From contig CALENA010000053.1 in the NCBI GenBank assembly GCA_937910875.1, positions 27,759 to 91,758 of the forward strand: a stretch of DNA of 64,000 nt, given 5' to 3'. The notes under the pieces are model-generated. The model was not told the origin of the DNA, made no database searches, and saw nothing but the letters and a program-made list of their open reading frames with translations. Position 1 is the stretch's first letter; every line of letters begins with the position of its first letter. This DNA is from an uncultured Desulfobulbaceae bacterium (GTDB lineage: Bacteria > Desulfobacterota > Desulfobulbia > Desulfobulbales > Desulfocapsaceae). Both the position numbers and the translations under genes were made by a program. This document shows positions 29,655 through 38,263 of this stretch, in pieces.

Positions 29655-31187
29655 TCAATGGCCCTCCGGTCCGATGGAAATCTGTTTGAGCATGATCTTG
29701 ACCTCGGCGATCAAGAGCAGGGTGAAGAGGCCAAGAAACATGAAAAAGGTGGTCTGGACATTGCCCACGTCAAGATTGGTGGTCGCCACCGACACCGGCA
29801 TCATCCCCTGAATGGCCCAGGGCTGACGGCCGACCTCGGCCACCACCCAGCCCGCCTGCTGGGCAACCGTCCCCAGCAGAAGCGACAGCAGACCCACGGG
29901 CAGGAGCCAACGCTGCTCTTCCAACTGCCCCTTATACAGAAAGAAGAGATAGGCCAGAAACAGGACCGGGAAAAAGCTGCCCAGAACAACCATGATATGA
30001 AAGGCATAGAAGGAGATGGCCACCGGTGGCACCGCCTCCTCAGGTGTGGCCAGATAGCCATAGCCCAGGTATTCACTGTTGGCCCGGAAACGGACCAGGG
30101 CCGACTCGGCCGAGAAGACATCACCACTTTGCCGCGCCAGTTTATAGGTCGCCAGATCTCCGACAGCGGCCCGGCCAAGTTTCATCTTGTCCACCACACC
30201 CATCACGCCATAGGTCGCATTGCCATAGACCAGGTCGTCAATCCCCGGCACAAAGGAGCCGGGCTCGCGGTTGGAAAGGATGGAGAGCAGACCCGGGATC
30301 TTGACTTCAAAGAGGAAGGGGTCAAGGTCGTCACCTGGTTTTTTGGCCGGATTGAGCAATCCGGCCGCCACCAGTCCAGCCCCCTCCTCACCCTGATACA
30401 GGCCTTCAAAGGCGGCCAGTTTCATGGGCTGGGTCGAAGCGGCTGTAAAGGCCGATTCGTCACCGGTATAGCCGACATAGACAGAGGCCAGCAGGCCGAA
30501 GACAGCGGCCACGACAATGGAACGCTTGGCCATGTCCTGATGTTTTTTCTGAATCAGGTACCAGGAGGAGATGGTCAGGACAAAAAGCGAGGCCAGGACA
30601 AAGGCCGAACTGGTGGTATGGGTGAACTTGGCCACGGCCGTGGGAGAGAAGAGGACGGCCCAGAAGTTCTCCATCTCAAAACGGACGGTCTCAGGATTGA
30701 AGACCATGCCCACGGGGTCCTGCATCCAGCCGTTGGCCACCAGAATCCACAGGGCCGAGAGATTGGAGCCCACGGCCACCATCCAGGTGGAAAAAAGATG
30801 AAAGCCTTTGGAGACCCGGTTCCAGCCAAAGAACATGACCGCAAAAAAGGTGGCCTCAAGGAAAAAGGCCAGGATACCCTCGATGGCCAGAGGCGCCCCA
30901 AAGATATCGCCGACCATCCAGGAATAGTTGGACCAGTTGGTGCCGAACTGAAACTCAAGGATGATGCCGGTGGCCACGCCGATGGCAAAGTTGATGCCAA
31001 ACAGGGTCATCCAGAAGCGGGTCAGGGAACGCCACCGCTCATCACCGGTCCGGACATAGATCGACTCGAAAAAGGCGCACAAAAACGACAACCCCAAGGT
31101 CAGGGGCACAAAGATCCAGTGATACATGGCGGTCAGCGCAAACTGCGCCCGCGACCAGTTCACCAGACTGAGATCCACATCAATCAT
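29655..31187 (-). CDS. cydA: cytochrome bd ubiquinol oxidase subunit I
   Basis: This 510-residue subunit binds haems b558, b595 and d and oxidises quinol. Seen: the TM1 haem ligand histidine in LTAMYHWIFVPLTLG, the conserved block GINFAIGVATGIILEFQFG, the acidic pair in IEGILAFFLEATFFAVMFFG, the WILVANGWMQDP motif and the b558 ligand region FTHTTSSAFV. The Q-loop between TM6 and TM7 is present. It is encoded between the DUF4492 gene and cydB in one minus-strand operon. Confidence 0.97.
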   Translation of the reverse strand: MIDVDLSLVNWSRAQFALTAMYHWIFVPLTLGLSFLCAFFESIYVRTGDERWRSLTRFWMTLFGINFAIGVATGIILEFQFGTNWSNYSWMVGDIFGAPLAIEGILAFFLEATFFAVMFFGWNRVSKGFHLFSTWMVAVGSNLSALWILVANGWMQDPVGMVFNPETVRFEMENFWAVLFSPTAVAKFTHTTSSAFVLASLFVLTISSWYLIQKKHQDMAKRSIVVAAVFGLLASVYVGYTGDESAFTAASTQPMKLAAFEGLYQGEEGAGLVAAGLLNPAKKPGDDLDPFLFEVKIPGLLSILSNREPGSFVPGIDDLVYGNATYGVMGVVDKMKLGRAAVGDLATYKLARQSGDVFSAESALVRFRANSEYLGYGYLATPEEAVPPVAISFYAFHIMVVLGSFFPVLFLAYLFFLYKGQLEEQRWLLPVGLLSLLLGTVAQQAGWVVAEVGRQPWAIQGMMPVSVATTNLDVGNVQTTFFMFLGLFTLLLIAEVKIMLKQISIGPEGH

Positions 31188-31211
31188 ACATTTTCCTCCT
31201 TCTCCTCTACC

Positions 31212-31460
31212 TTATTCATTCTGGGCCGATCTGGACGTGATTTCCTCCAGGACATGGCTGGCCCGCTCTTGATCCGTACTGAATTCAGTGGCCAGAAAAT
31301 CTGGAAAAAAGAACAACTTGAGAACCGCAAACATGATCAGCAGCTTGAGCAGAATAATTTTCCACAGGGTGCGGCCAACCGTCATCCGCCGAAAGCCATC
31401 GCAGTAAAAACTGCAGACCCGTCGTACAATACCCTGCTGAGATCCGACCCCTGTGCTCAA
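31212..31460 (-). CDS. DUF4492 small membrane protein, first gene of the cyd operon
   Basis: This is an 82-residue protein with one strong hydrophobic segment. Seen: the DUF4492 core, FYCDGFRRMTVGRTLW followed by KIILLKLLIMF and LKLFFFPDFL. Genes of this family are commonly next to cydAB, so a role in assembly or stability of the oxidase is likely but unproven. No ATG precedes the core; the TTG at 31460 has GGGAG seven bases upstream and is chosen over a far-upstream TTG at 31583. It ends 24 bases before cydA. Confidence 0.75.
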   Translation of the reverse strand: MSTGVGSQQGIVRRVCSFYCDGFRRMTVGRTLWKIILLKLLIMFAVLKLFFFPDFLATEFSTDQERASHVLEEITSRSAQNE

Positions 31461-32050
31461 TGCTCCGCTCCCAATGATTCTCTTTCCCTTGCACAAAGAT
31501 GGTGTCAGCCCATTGCAGGGTCTCCCCTCCCGTGGCCCTTGCAAGCGACCCAGGCAGATACATCTGCCTGGCCCCACACGCAAGACCCCACTACGAGGCA
31601 GGAGATCTGAATGGTTACCACACCATCCTCAATCACTATTATGCACAGAACAGAGTCAATAACAAGGGTCCTGGCCAACACCCCGGGCAGGGACATCCGG
31701 ACCATCAAAAAAACCACTCAGCCCCCTCACCCGATGACTCTCTTCGTTGTTACTTCTATCGCACCCGACCCGGCTAGTCAAGAACAATTCCTATTAGTGA
31801 AAACTTTTTGCTTTTCAGCTGTGCTTCTCATATACTTGAAAAAGTGTAACCGTATCACCCCACCACCTGCACCATTGATCTGTTCCGGTACAGGTGTGCA
31901 GTTCACAGACCTCTTCCCGCTCCATGGGATGACGCCTAAGCAGCTCCGGTTGGTGGGGAGCAAGATGTTTCCCCCATTCCGCTGAATCATTCACGATAAG
32001 GTATGGCTTGCCATACTGCACCCAGACAGCCAACACACCCAGGAGATATC
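31461..32050. other. divergent intergenic region between the two bd-type operons
   Basis: This 590-base gap separates the cyd operon (minus) from the CydA-like/octaheme operon (plus). Apart from the palindrome at 32001-32016 I see no clear promoter, RNA or gene. Open frames here lack Shine-Dalgarno sites and family features. Confidence 0.45.
32001..32016. promoter_or_regulatory. palindrome upstream of the CydA-like operon
   Basis: GTATGGC-tt-GCCATAC is a perfect 7-bp inverted repeat placed 35 bases before the first start codon. Size and position suit a dimeric regulator site, or a leader hairpin if transcription starts upstream. No family was recognised. Confidence 0.4.
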
Positions 32051-33136
32051 ATGACCCCACTCCAACTCATCCCTGCCCCCGATCCTCTCCAGGTCCCCTG
32101 GGGCTGGTTCCAGATCCTGCTGACTGTCACCTTCTTCTTTCATCTGCTGGCCATGAACCTGATGCTCGGCGGGACCCTGATCAATTTTTTCCGCCATGTC
32201 CGGGGACGATGCCCGGTGGACGATCTGGAGGACACGGCGCACAAGATCCCCTTTTCGGTGGCCTTTGCCGTCAACTTCGGGGTCGCGCCCCTGCTCTTTC
32301 TGCAGGTGCTGCATGGCCAGTTCATCTATACCAGCTCGGTCCTCATGGCCTCGTTCTGGCTCCTGGTCCTGCCCCTGCTCATCTCGGCCTATGGAAGCAG
32401 CTACCTCTACAGCTTCAATTTTCGCCGTCTGGGTGGCTGGCACAGCGCGCTCACCGGCCTGATGGCCCTGCTGATGCTGGCCGTGGCCTTCATCTTCACC
32501 TGCAACCTGAGCCTGACCCTCAACCCCGCGGCCTGGTCCACCTATTTTGACCGACCGGACGGGTTCATCCTCAATCTCTCCAACCCCATCCTGTTCCCCC
32601 GTTTTCTCCACTCCCTGCTCGGCTCCATTGCTGTGGCCGGCCTGGGTCTTGGCCTCTGGCACGACTGGCAGGCCAGGCACGGAAACAGCGCCGCAGCAAC
32701 ACTGATCCCAGCTGACCTGCGCTGGTTCAGCATCAGCACCATGATCAACTTCGCCTTTGGTTTCTGGTACTTTGCCAGTCAACCCGAATCAATACGCAGC
32801 GCCCCGGGAATGGGGGGCACCGTGCTGATCCTCTTGCTGCTCACAGGAATCACCTGCGCCATCATGGCCCTGATCGCGGCCGGCACCCTCCGGGTCCGGG
32901 CCGCGGCCCTCTGGGCCCTGCTGACGTTGACCTTCATGGTCCTGGTCCGCGAAGTGGTCCGGGGCCTGCTTCTCTCTCCCTGGCGCAGCAGCGTGGATGC
33001 GGCCGTCACCCCCCACCAGTACTCGCCCCTGCTCTTTTTCCTCCTGACCCTGGCGGGCGGTCTCCTCCTGATCTGGTTTATGATCCGTCTGGTTCGTTCC
33101 GATACTCAGACCGACACCAAGGAGGCCCGCTCATGA
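32051..33136 (+). CDS. CydA-like membrane subunit lacking the catalytic acidic pair
   Basis: This is a 361-residue inner-membrane protein with about nine to ten hydrophobic segments. By eye it aligns with the N-terminal half of CydA: H31 in FFFHLLAMNLMLGG matches the TM1 haem-ligand histidine, NFGVAPLLFLQ matches the GVATG block, NLSLTLNPAAW matches the NGWMQNP motif, and H187 in FPRFLHSLL matches the b558 ligand. The two glutamates of the oxygen-reducing site are absent. The ATG at 32051 follows AGGAGATATC. Its stop overlaps the next gene (ATGA). Likely it binds a b-type haem and pairs with the downstream protein. Confidence 0.7.
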   Translation: MTPLQLIPAPDPLQVPWGWFQILLTVTFFFHLLAMNLMLGGTLINFFRHVRGRCPVDDLEDTAHKIPFSVAFAVNFGVAPLLFLQVLHGQFIYTSSVLMASFWLLVLPLLISAYGSSYLYSFNFRRLGGWHSALTGLMALLMLAVAFIFTCNLSLTLNPAAWSTYFDRPDGFILNLSNPILFPRFLHSLLGSIAVAGLGLGLWHDWQARHGNSAAATLIPADLRWFSISTMINFAFGFWYFASQPESIRSAPGMGGTVLILLLLTGITCAIMALIAAGTLRVRAAALWALLTLTFMVLVREVVRGLLLSPWRSSVDAAVTPHQYSPLLFFLLTLAGGLLLIWFMIRLVRSDTQTDTKEARS

Positions 33137-35670
33137 ACTATCCCATCTGGCAGCTCGATGCCTTTGGCGGTGGCCTGTTCATCGCCCTGATCGCCGTCTT
33201 CCATGTCTTCATCTCCCATTTCGCCGTGGGTGGCGGCCTCTTTCTGGTGATCATGGAACACAAGGGGCTGGCCGAAAACTCCAGCGCCATCCTCAGGTAT
33301 GTCAAGCGCCACACCAAATTCTTCCTCATCCTGACCATGGTCTTCGGCGGCATGACCGGTGTCGGCATCTGGCTGACCATCTCCCTGCTCAACCCCTCGG
33401 CCACCTCCCACCTGATCCATACCTTTGTCTTTCTCTGGGGGGCGGAATGGGTCTTTTTTCTGGCCGAGATCGTCGCCCTGCTCTTTTATTATTACACCTT
33501 TGATCGCCTCAGTCCGCGCAACCACCTGCTCCTGGGCTGGATCTATTTCGCCTGTGCCTGGTTGTCGCTCTTTCTCATCAACGGCATCATCGACTACATG
33601 CTCACCCCTGGCGCCTGGCTGGAGAACCAAAACGTCTGGAGCGGCTTTTTCAACCCGACCTTCTGGCCGGCCCTGTTCTTCCGCACCTTCCTGGCCCTGA
33701 TGATCGCCGGCCTCTTCGGTCTGGTGACCAGCAGCTGGGTCAAAGACCGCGACGTCCGTCACACCCTGGTTGCCTACTCGGGTCGCTGGCTCCTTATCCC
33801 GCTGGTCCTCCTGGTTCTTTCGGCCCTGTGGTACAAGGCGGCCCTGCCCCCGGCCCAGCAGGAAATGATCTTTCAGACCGCACCGGAGCTCAAACCCTTC
33901 CTGCTTCTTTTCGCCTGGCTCTCCCCGATCTTTGTCGCTCTGGGCCTGATCCTGGCCGTTGTCCGGCCAGCGGCCATCCAGCGGCCCCTGGCCATCATCC
34001 TGCTCGTCTGCGGCCTGTGCTACATCGGCAGTTTTGAATTTATCCGTGAAGGCGGCCGCCGGCCCTTCATCATCCACGATTACCTCTACTCCAATTCCAT
34101 CCTGAAAGATGATCTGGCCACGACCAGGGAGCGCGGCGTTCTCAACACGGCACGCTGGGTCAGAACCTCTGAGATCACCGGCGAAAACCGCAAAGAGGCC
34201 GGCCGTGAACTCTTCAACCTCCTCTGTCTCCCCTGCCACTCGGTGGGCGGGGTGCTCAACGACATCATTCCCCGGGTGCAGGTCTTCACCCCGGAGGGCA
34301 TGGACTCCTTCCTGGGCGCCATGGGTCATGTGAACCCTTATATGCCGCCCTTCCCCGGTAACCGGGAAGAGCAGGTGATCCTGGCCGACTATCTGACCTC
34401 CAGCCTGACCCCGCCCCGCTCATATGCAAACCTGGTCCCGGCCACCGACCTGACCAGCCCGCTGGACTTTGATCCGGCTGAGGCCACCCATGTCCTGCTG
34501 GCCTCAGCAGACCGGAGCATGACCATGAGTTCACAGCCGCAGATCTCAGGCATTGATCTCTCCTTTGCCCCGCCACAGATCCAGGCCCAGCTGATCGCAC
34601 GCGACCCCAGCCCAACCGTGCTCAATGATAACGCTTCCATCAGCTACCAGACCCTGGGCCATGAACCACCCCTGAGCGGTGAACTGATCAGCACAGGCAA
34701 CGGCCTGTTCAGCGCCCGCCTGCCCGACCTGAATCCAGGACAAAACCCCTTCAGCCCCCATGTGATCGTCGACCTCGTGGCCATGCTGGATGGCCAGGAG
34801 GTTGCCCGGACCAGGACCCGGATCAGGCTCTCCACTGAACTGGGCTGCCGCAACTGCCATGGCGGCTCCTGGAGCACCAATGGCGCTGGCCTGTCCCGGG
34901 AGACCGCGACCCACATCCTGGCCGCCCACGACCGGCGCAGCAGCACCCATCTGAGCCGCGCCCATGAGGCCGGGCAGATCATTGTCTGCAGCGACTGCCA
35001 CCAGAGCGGCGCCCGGGCAGGACGCCCCGAGACCCTCAACCTGTCGGCGGCCATGCACGGCTTTCATGCGGGCTTTCTCGCCTTTAATCCTGAAAGCTGC
35101 AGCAACTGCCACGCCAGTGGCCAAGATTCGGCCAGCCAGACCTTTGACGGTCTGCACGCAGGCCTTGGTCTTGAATGCAGCAACTGCCACGGCATGATCA
35201 GCGACCACGCAGCAGGCCTCCTCAAAAACGAGGCCAATCTGGGCAAGACCCTGGCCAGCAAACGCCTGAGCCAACTGGCCGGGACCGGAGCCGTCGACCA
35301 GAACGAAATTCTGCCCCGCAGCCCCTGGACCATGGAACCCGACTGCCTCAACTGCCATCAGGACTTTGCCCCGCCCGAGACCATGGACGGCTTCAATACC
35401 TGGACCGCGGACGCGCCAGGCCTCTTTCACAACCGCAGCGATGTGTCAGGCAGCCTGGCCTGCACCTCCTGTCACGGCCCGGCCCACGGGATCTATCCGG
35501 CTGGCAGCGAGCCAAGCGGCCAGGCCGGAGTCCTCCAGCCCCTGCAATACCAGGGATCGCCCTATCCCATTGCCGCAGACCGAGGCTGCGCGATCTGCCA
35601 CACCATGGACATGGAGGATGAACTGCACCACCCGGGCAGCCTGGCCAGGTTCCGTAACCGGCTCGACTGA
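33133..35670 (+). CDS. CydA-like membrane domain fused to an octaheme c-type cytochrome
   Basis: This is an 845-residue fusion. Residues 1-300 are membrane-spanning and CydA-like: H24 in ALIAVFHVFISHF aligns with the TM1 haem ligand, and E105 and E112 in GAEWVFFLAEIVALL align with the acidic pair. The b558 ligand position appears to be arginine (R184). Then comes a class I cytochrome c domain with CLPCH (365-369) and a distal Met in NPYMPPFPG. Last is a multihaem region with CXXCH at about 572, 619, 656, 682, 738, 777 and 819. No quinol-oxidising loop is evident. It probably exchanges electrons with periplasmic cytochromes. Oxygen reduction is only inferred; nitric oxide or quinone chemistry is possible. 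Confidence 0.72.
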   Translation: MNYPIWQLDAFGGGLFIALIAVFHVFISHFAVGGGLFLVIMEHKGLAENSSAILRYVKRHTKFFLILTMVFGGMTGVGIWLTISLLNPSATSHLIHTFVFLWGAEWVFFLAEIVALLFYYYTFDRLSPRNHLLLGWIYFACAWLSLFLINGIIDYMLTPGAWLENQNVWSGFFNPTFWPALFFRTFLALMIAGLFGLVTSSWVKDRDVRHTLVAYSGRWLLIPLVLLVLSALWYKAALPPAQQEMIFQTAPELKPFLLLFAWLSPIFVALGLILAVVRPAAIQRPLAIILLVCGLCYIGSFEFIREGGRRPFIIHDYLYSNSILKDDLATTRERGVLNTARWVRTSEITGENRKEAGRELFNLLCLPCHSVGGVLNDIIPRVQVFTPEGMDSFLGAMGHVNPYMPPFPGNREEQVILADYLTSSLTPPRSYANLVPATDLTSPLDFDPAEATHVLLASADRSMTMSSQPQISGIDLSFAPPQIQAQLIARDPSPTVLNDNASISYQTLGHEPPLSGELISTGNGLFSARLPDLNPGQNPFSPHVIVDLVAMLDGQEVARTRTRIRLSTELGCRNCHGGSWSTNGAGLSRETATHILAAHDRRSSTHLSRAHEAGQIIVCSDCHQSGARAGRPETLNLSAAMHGFHAGFLAFNPESCSNCHASGQDSASQTFDGLHAGLGLECSNCHGMISDHAAGLLKNEANLGKTLASKRLSQLAGTGAVDQNEILPRSPWTMEPDCLNCHQDFAPPETMDGFNTWTADAPGLFHNRSDVSGSLACTSCHGPAHGIYPAGSEPSGQAGVLQPLQYQGSPYPIAADRGCAICHTMDMEDELHHPGSLARFRNRLD

Positions 35671-35887
35671 AAGGTCTGCTGAAAAGAATGACTCAAGAGG
35701 ACTCAATCCTGATGGATTAAAATTTTATTGATGCCCTGATAACTGATGACAGGGAGAAGGTCGTTTTCCTTCCTGCCGGCCCCGGGCTAGCAGAAAAAAC
35801 ACCCAACCTCTTCCGGTCAGCTCTACCCCATTATGTGTTTTATTTTGTGGCACAACTAACCGTACATGTCCAACTTGGAGGTTAACC

Positions 35888-36138
35888 ATAGATACTATCA
35901 CATATACTTCGGCACGTGGCAACTTGGCAAAAAAATGAAAAAAGTTTCTTATGATCACTTTCCTGTGATTATAACCCGTAAGGCAGCTCAACCGGTTGTA
36001 ATGATGTATCCAGAGGATTTTGAGGCCCTTGAAGAGACTGCCTACTTGTTAAGAAGCCCTAAAAATGCTCGCCGACTTCTTGAGTCAGTAGCTGAACTTG
36101 AAAGGGACAAAGGTTCTGAAAGGGAGCTTGTAAATTAA
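35888..36138 (+). pseudogene. YefM/Phd-family antitoxin, frame-broken
   Basis: The family sequence is in two frames. Frame 1 starts at an ATA codon (35888) six bases after GGAGG and reads DTITYTSARGNLAKK, then stops at TGA (35936). Frame 2 continues MKKVSYDHFPVIITRK to TAA at 36138, with the typical YLLRSPKNARRLLES end. The switch is at seven A residues (35929-35935); a -1 slip there would join the two parts exactly. Loss of the ATG and a truncated toxin next door point to decay. Antitoxins of this type bind operator DNA and neutralise YoeB-like RNases. Confidence 0.75.
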
Positions 36139-36251
36139 AGCTCATATTTTCAGAAACCGCATGGAACGATTACCTTTACTGGCAGCATACCGACAAAAAA
36201 ATATTAAAACCTGGAAATAGAGAAACGAGTCCAACAACAACCAAACCATGA
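36138..36251 (+). pseudogene. truncated YoeB/Txe toxin remnant
   Basis: Directly overlapping the antitoxin stop, the next frame reads KLIFSETAWNDYLYWQHTD then KKILK, which is the start of YoeB-type mRNA interferases. The initiator position is TTA instead of ATG, and homology ends after about 24 residues (near 36209). The catalytic C-terminal half is missing. This is a dead relic of a yefM-yoeB operon. Confidence 0.72.
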
Positions 36252-36284
36252 TCCGCTTCATATTTCCCTGTCATCCAGGAACAA

Positions 36285-37514
36285 TCATCCCTTGACTGTG
36301 TACCTTTTCAACCGTTGCTCAATATCCCCGCCCAGCACCTGAACATCATGTGCCGGCACTGCACATTCGGCACAGACCCTCTGCCAGTCCGCGACCGCTT
36401 CAGAGACCTCGGCCAGGACCTCCAGGGCCGCCTGCCGCCGCTTGATGCCAAAATACTTTGCCTCGGCCAAGAGAGACTCGCCATCTCGCGGCCTGCTGTC
36501 AAGACCGATCTGCAAGACATGCTCCTGATTGAAACCGATGTTCGGCACCAGATCAAAGGCCGGGCTCAGATGCCAGCCCTGATCGTCGTGCAGCATACAG
36601 AAATTCTTGAGATGGTCATCGGTGTTCCCGACCAGCACATTGAGCAGCATCTGCCTGTAGAGCATCTGCAAATCGACCTGCGGGGCCGCGGCCACCTGTT
36701 TGATGATCTCCGCCAGGTCCCTGTACCCGGCCGTATAGTAACCATCGGCCTTGAGCAGTGACTGCATGCTGATCAGATGGTTGCGGCCGCCGGCCTCATT
36801 GATGTCAAAACGCCTGACCAGCAGACACCTGCGGGGTCCCAGCGAGACCAGACGGGTCTGGGCCGCCCTGATCCCTGCCCGACGGGCCATTTCCATCACG
36901 GCAGCTTCGAGCGCGACCACATCGAGCTGGTCTCTGACGCTGGCAAATTTGGCCAGCCAGGCGCCGCTGTCATCGACCACAAGCGCCTTGGGTCTGGCCC
37001 CGCCCGGAGAACTGCCCGCCTGAAACAGGAGGGCGAACTCATCGTTGGCCGCGGCCTGCGGATCCTGCTCAAATTTTTCGGCCAGAAGGGCAAGCTCTGC
37101 CAGGTGGCGGCTGGAGACCCCGGCGGTCTGGGGCGGTGGCTCGTCTCCTGCACTATAGACCAGGGCGCCCAGTCCCTGATCACCAAGGAGCCGCAGAAGA
37201 TGGGGGACCCGCTGTTCGGTCCGGCCAAGCCGGAAGCGCCGGGCCATGATGGTCCGCCCCCAGTCATCCGGGAGGCTGTCTTCAAAGACACCGTGGACGC
37301 CGGAGTGGGGCCGGTCGGCATCAAAGAAGCGGGGCAGCAGGGGCAGATGCAGGGGGTCAAGGGCAAAGGCGCCTGTGCTTTGCAGATAGTCCGGCAGATA
37401 TCGGAATTGCCCGACCAGGGAGCCCCGTTCATCCGGGTCCTTCACGGCCAGCTCCCCGACCTGCACGGTGCCGCCACCAGGCAGGGTCAACCAGACCTTC
37501 AACTGAGTGATCAT
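36285..37514 (-). CDS. hipA: HipA-family serine/threonine kinase toxin
   Basis: This 409-residue kinase belongs to the HipA family, whose E. coli member phosphorylates glutamyl-tRNA synthetase and induces persistence. Seen: the N-terminal HipA module (VFEDSLPDDWGR), a glycine-rich loop SSPGGARPKA (168-177), catalytic lysine in AWLAKF (K189), the catalytic loop NTDDHLKNF (297-305) and the metal-binding SPAFDL (317-322). All kinase residues look intact. Its start overlaps the hipB stop by four bases, as in other hipBA pairs. Confidence 0.93.
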   Translation of the reverse strand: MITQLKVWLTLPGGGTVQVGELAVKDPDERGSLVGQFRYLPDYLQSTGAFALDPLHLPLLPRFFDADRPHSGVHGVFEDSLPDDWGRTIMARRFRLGRTEQRVPHLLRLLGDQGLGALVYSAGDEPPPQTAGVSSRHLAELALLAEKFEQDPQAAANDEFALLFQAGSSPGGARPKALVVDDSGAWLAKFASVRDQLDVVALEAAVMEMARRAGIRAAQTRLVSLGPRRCLLVRRFDINEAGGRNHLISMQSLLKADGYYTAGYRDLAEIIKQVAAAPQVDLQMLYRQMLLNVLVGNTDDHLKNFCMLHDDQGWHLSPAFDLVPNIGFNQEHVLQIGLDSRPRDGESLLAEAKYFGIKRRQAALEVLAEVSEAVADWQRVCAECAVPAHDVQVLGGDIEQRLKRYTVKG

Positions 37515-37825
37515 TTTTTCTCCTGTCGTTTCCTGCCGGCCCGCTGCCGTTGGACTTTCTCCTGGCTCAGCTGGGCGAACAGATCTTCAGGCGGGGCCAG
37601 CAGCTCCTCCCATCCGGCAAGTCTGCCCAGCAGACAGCTCGCCTCAAGCCAGTTGCCGATAGGCGTCCCGGGGAAACCCCGTTCCATTTTGCTGTACGAC
37701 TGCCGGGTCAGCCCCAGCCGCTGCGCAAACAACTCCTGACTCTCATTGCGCTCCAGACGTGCCGCCTTCAGGCGCTGGCCAAGTCCCTGCAACAGGGGTT
37801 CAATATCTATATGTTTGTTAATCAT
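37511..37825 (-). CDS. hipB: HipB-type XRE-family antitoxin/repressor
   Basis: This 104-residue protein has a helix-turn-helix of the XRE/Cro type (about residues 14-55: LGQRLKAARLERNESQELFA, then QRLGLTRQSYSKMERG). It would bind the operator upstream and neutralise HipA. The frame is open to 38008, but the ATG at 37825 fits the family start and lies just after AAGG. It overlaps hipA by four bases. The C-terminal tail is basic (QRQRAGRKRQEKK). Confidence 0.9.
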   Translation of the reverse strand: MINKHIDIEPLLQGLGQRLKAARLERNESQELFAQRLGLTRQSYSKMERGFPGTPIGNWLEASCLLGRLAGWEELLAPPEDLFAQLSQEKVQRQRAGRKRQEKK

Positions 37826-37852
37826 AATTAACCTTATACCTAATATATGGGC

Positions 37853-37878
37853 ATTATGTAAACTATTTTTTACATAAT
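37853..37878. promoter_or_regulatory. palindromic operator of hipBA
   Basis: ATTATGTAAA (37853-37862) and TTTACATAAT (37869-37878) form a perfect 10-bp inverted repeat with a 6-base centre. The left half contains a minus-strand TTTACA that would be a -35 element, with TATAAG about 18 bases further toward hipB. Repressor binding would block the promoter. The rest of 37879-38190 shows no gene. Confidence 0.7.
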
Positions 37879-38191
37879 AAACCAAAACCCATCGCACAGA
37901 CACAGGGTTGCCAAGGATCAACACCTTTCCCGGCCAGCCTCCAGAGCCCCTGTCATGCGATCTGCACCATGCGCACCAAAACCGCCTGGGAGGTGACGGA
38001 AGGGGCAAACGGAACTGATTTAATACAGTGCCAGCCGGAGAAAGGAGCTGTTCAAGGCGGTGTGAAGGGTGGAGAAATTCTATAAGTGCTCCAATTGAAT
38101 GACTTCGTGAATCAGTAAATAGATGGATCGGGGTGAGGCCGGGAGGTGTCGCACCATTGGCGTCCGGGTCGGGGGGGTATCTTCCTTAAAC

Positions 38192-38238
38192 AAAAAAAAG
38201 GGGGCCGTTCCTATGACTTGGAACGGCCCCCCTTTTTT
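38192..38238. terminator. bidirectional intrinsic terminator after the YcbK-like gene
   Basis: A perfect 12-bp stem GGGGGCCGTTCC/GGAACGGCCCCC (38200-38211, 38220-38231) is flanked by an A-run on the left and a T-run on the right. On the minus strand it ends the YcbK-like/transpeptidase operon 26 bases after its last stop. Confidence 0.92.
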
Positions 38239-38263
38239 CAGGCGGTTATCAGGCAGACAGTTT

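Noticed and set aside
29643..31610. 655-codon plus-strand open frame opposite cydA
   Set aside because: It is the antisense shadow of cydA, which has all family motifs; the frame has no recognisable domain and is low-complexity (Gly, His, Gln).
31611..31985. 124-codon plus-strand frame in the gap between the two bd-type operons
   Set aside because: No Shine-Dalgarno, no hydrophobic or family pattern, and irregular composition.
33106..34329. 407-codon minus-strand frame opposite the CydA-like/octaheme gene
   Set aside because: It has shadow composition (rich in Gly, Glu, Gln, Asp) and no domain; the plus-strand protein has transmembrane helices and haem motifs.
37826..38008. Long N-terminal extension of hipB (frame open to 38008)
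   Set aside because: It crosses the palindromic operator and lacks family similarity; the ATG at 37825 fits XRE antitoxins.
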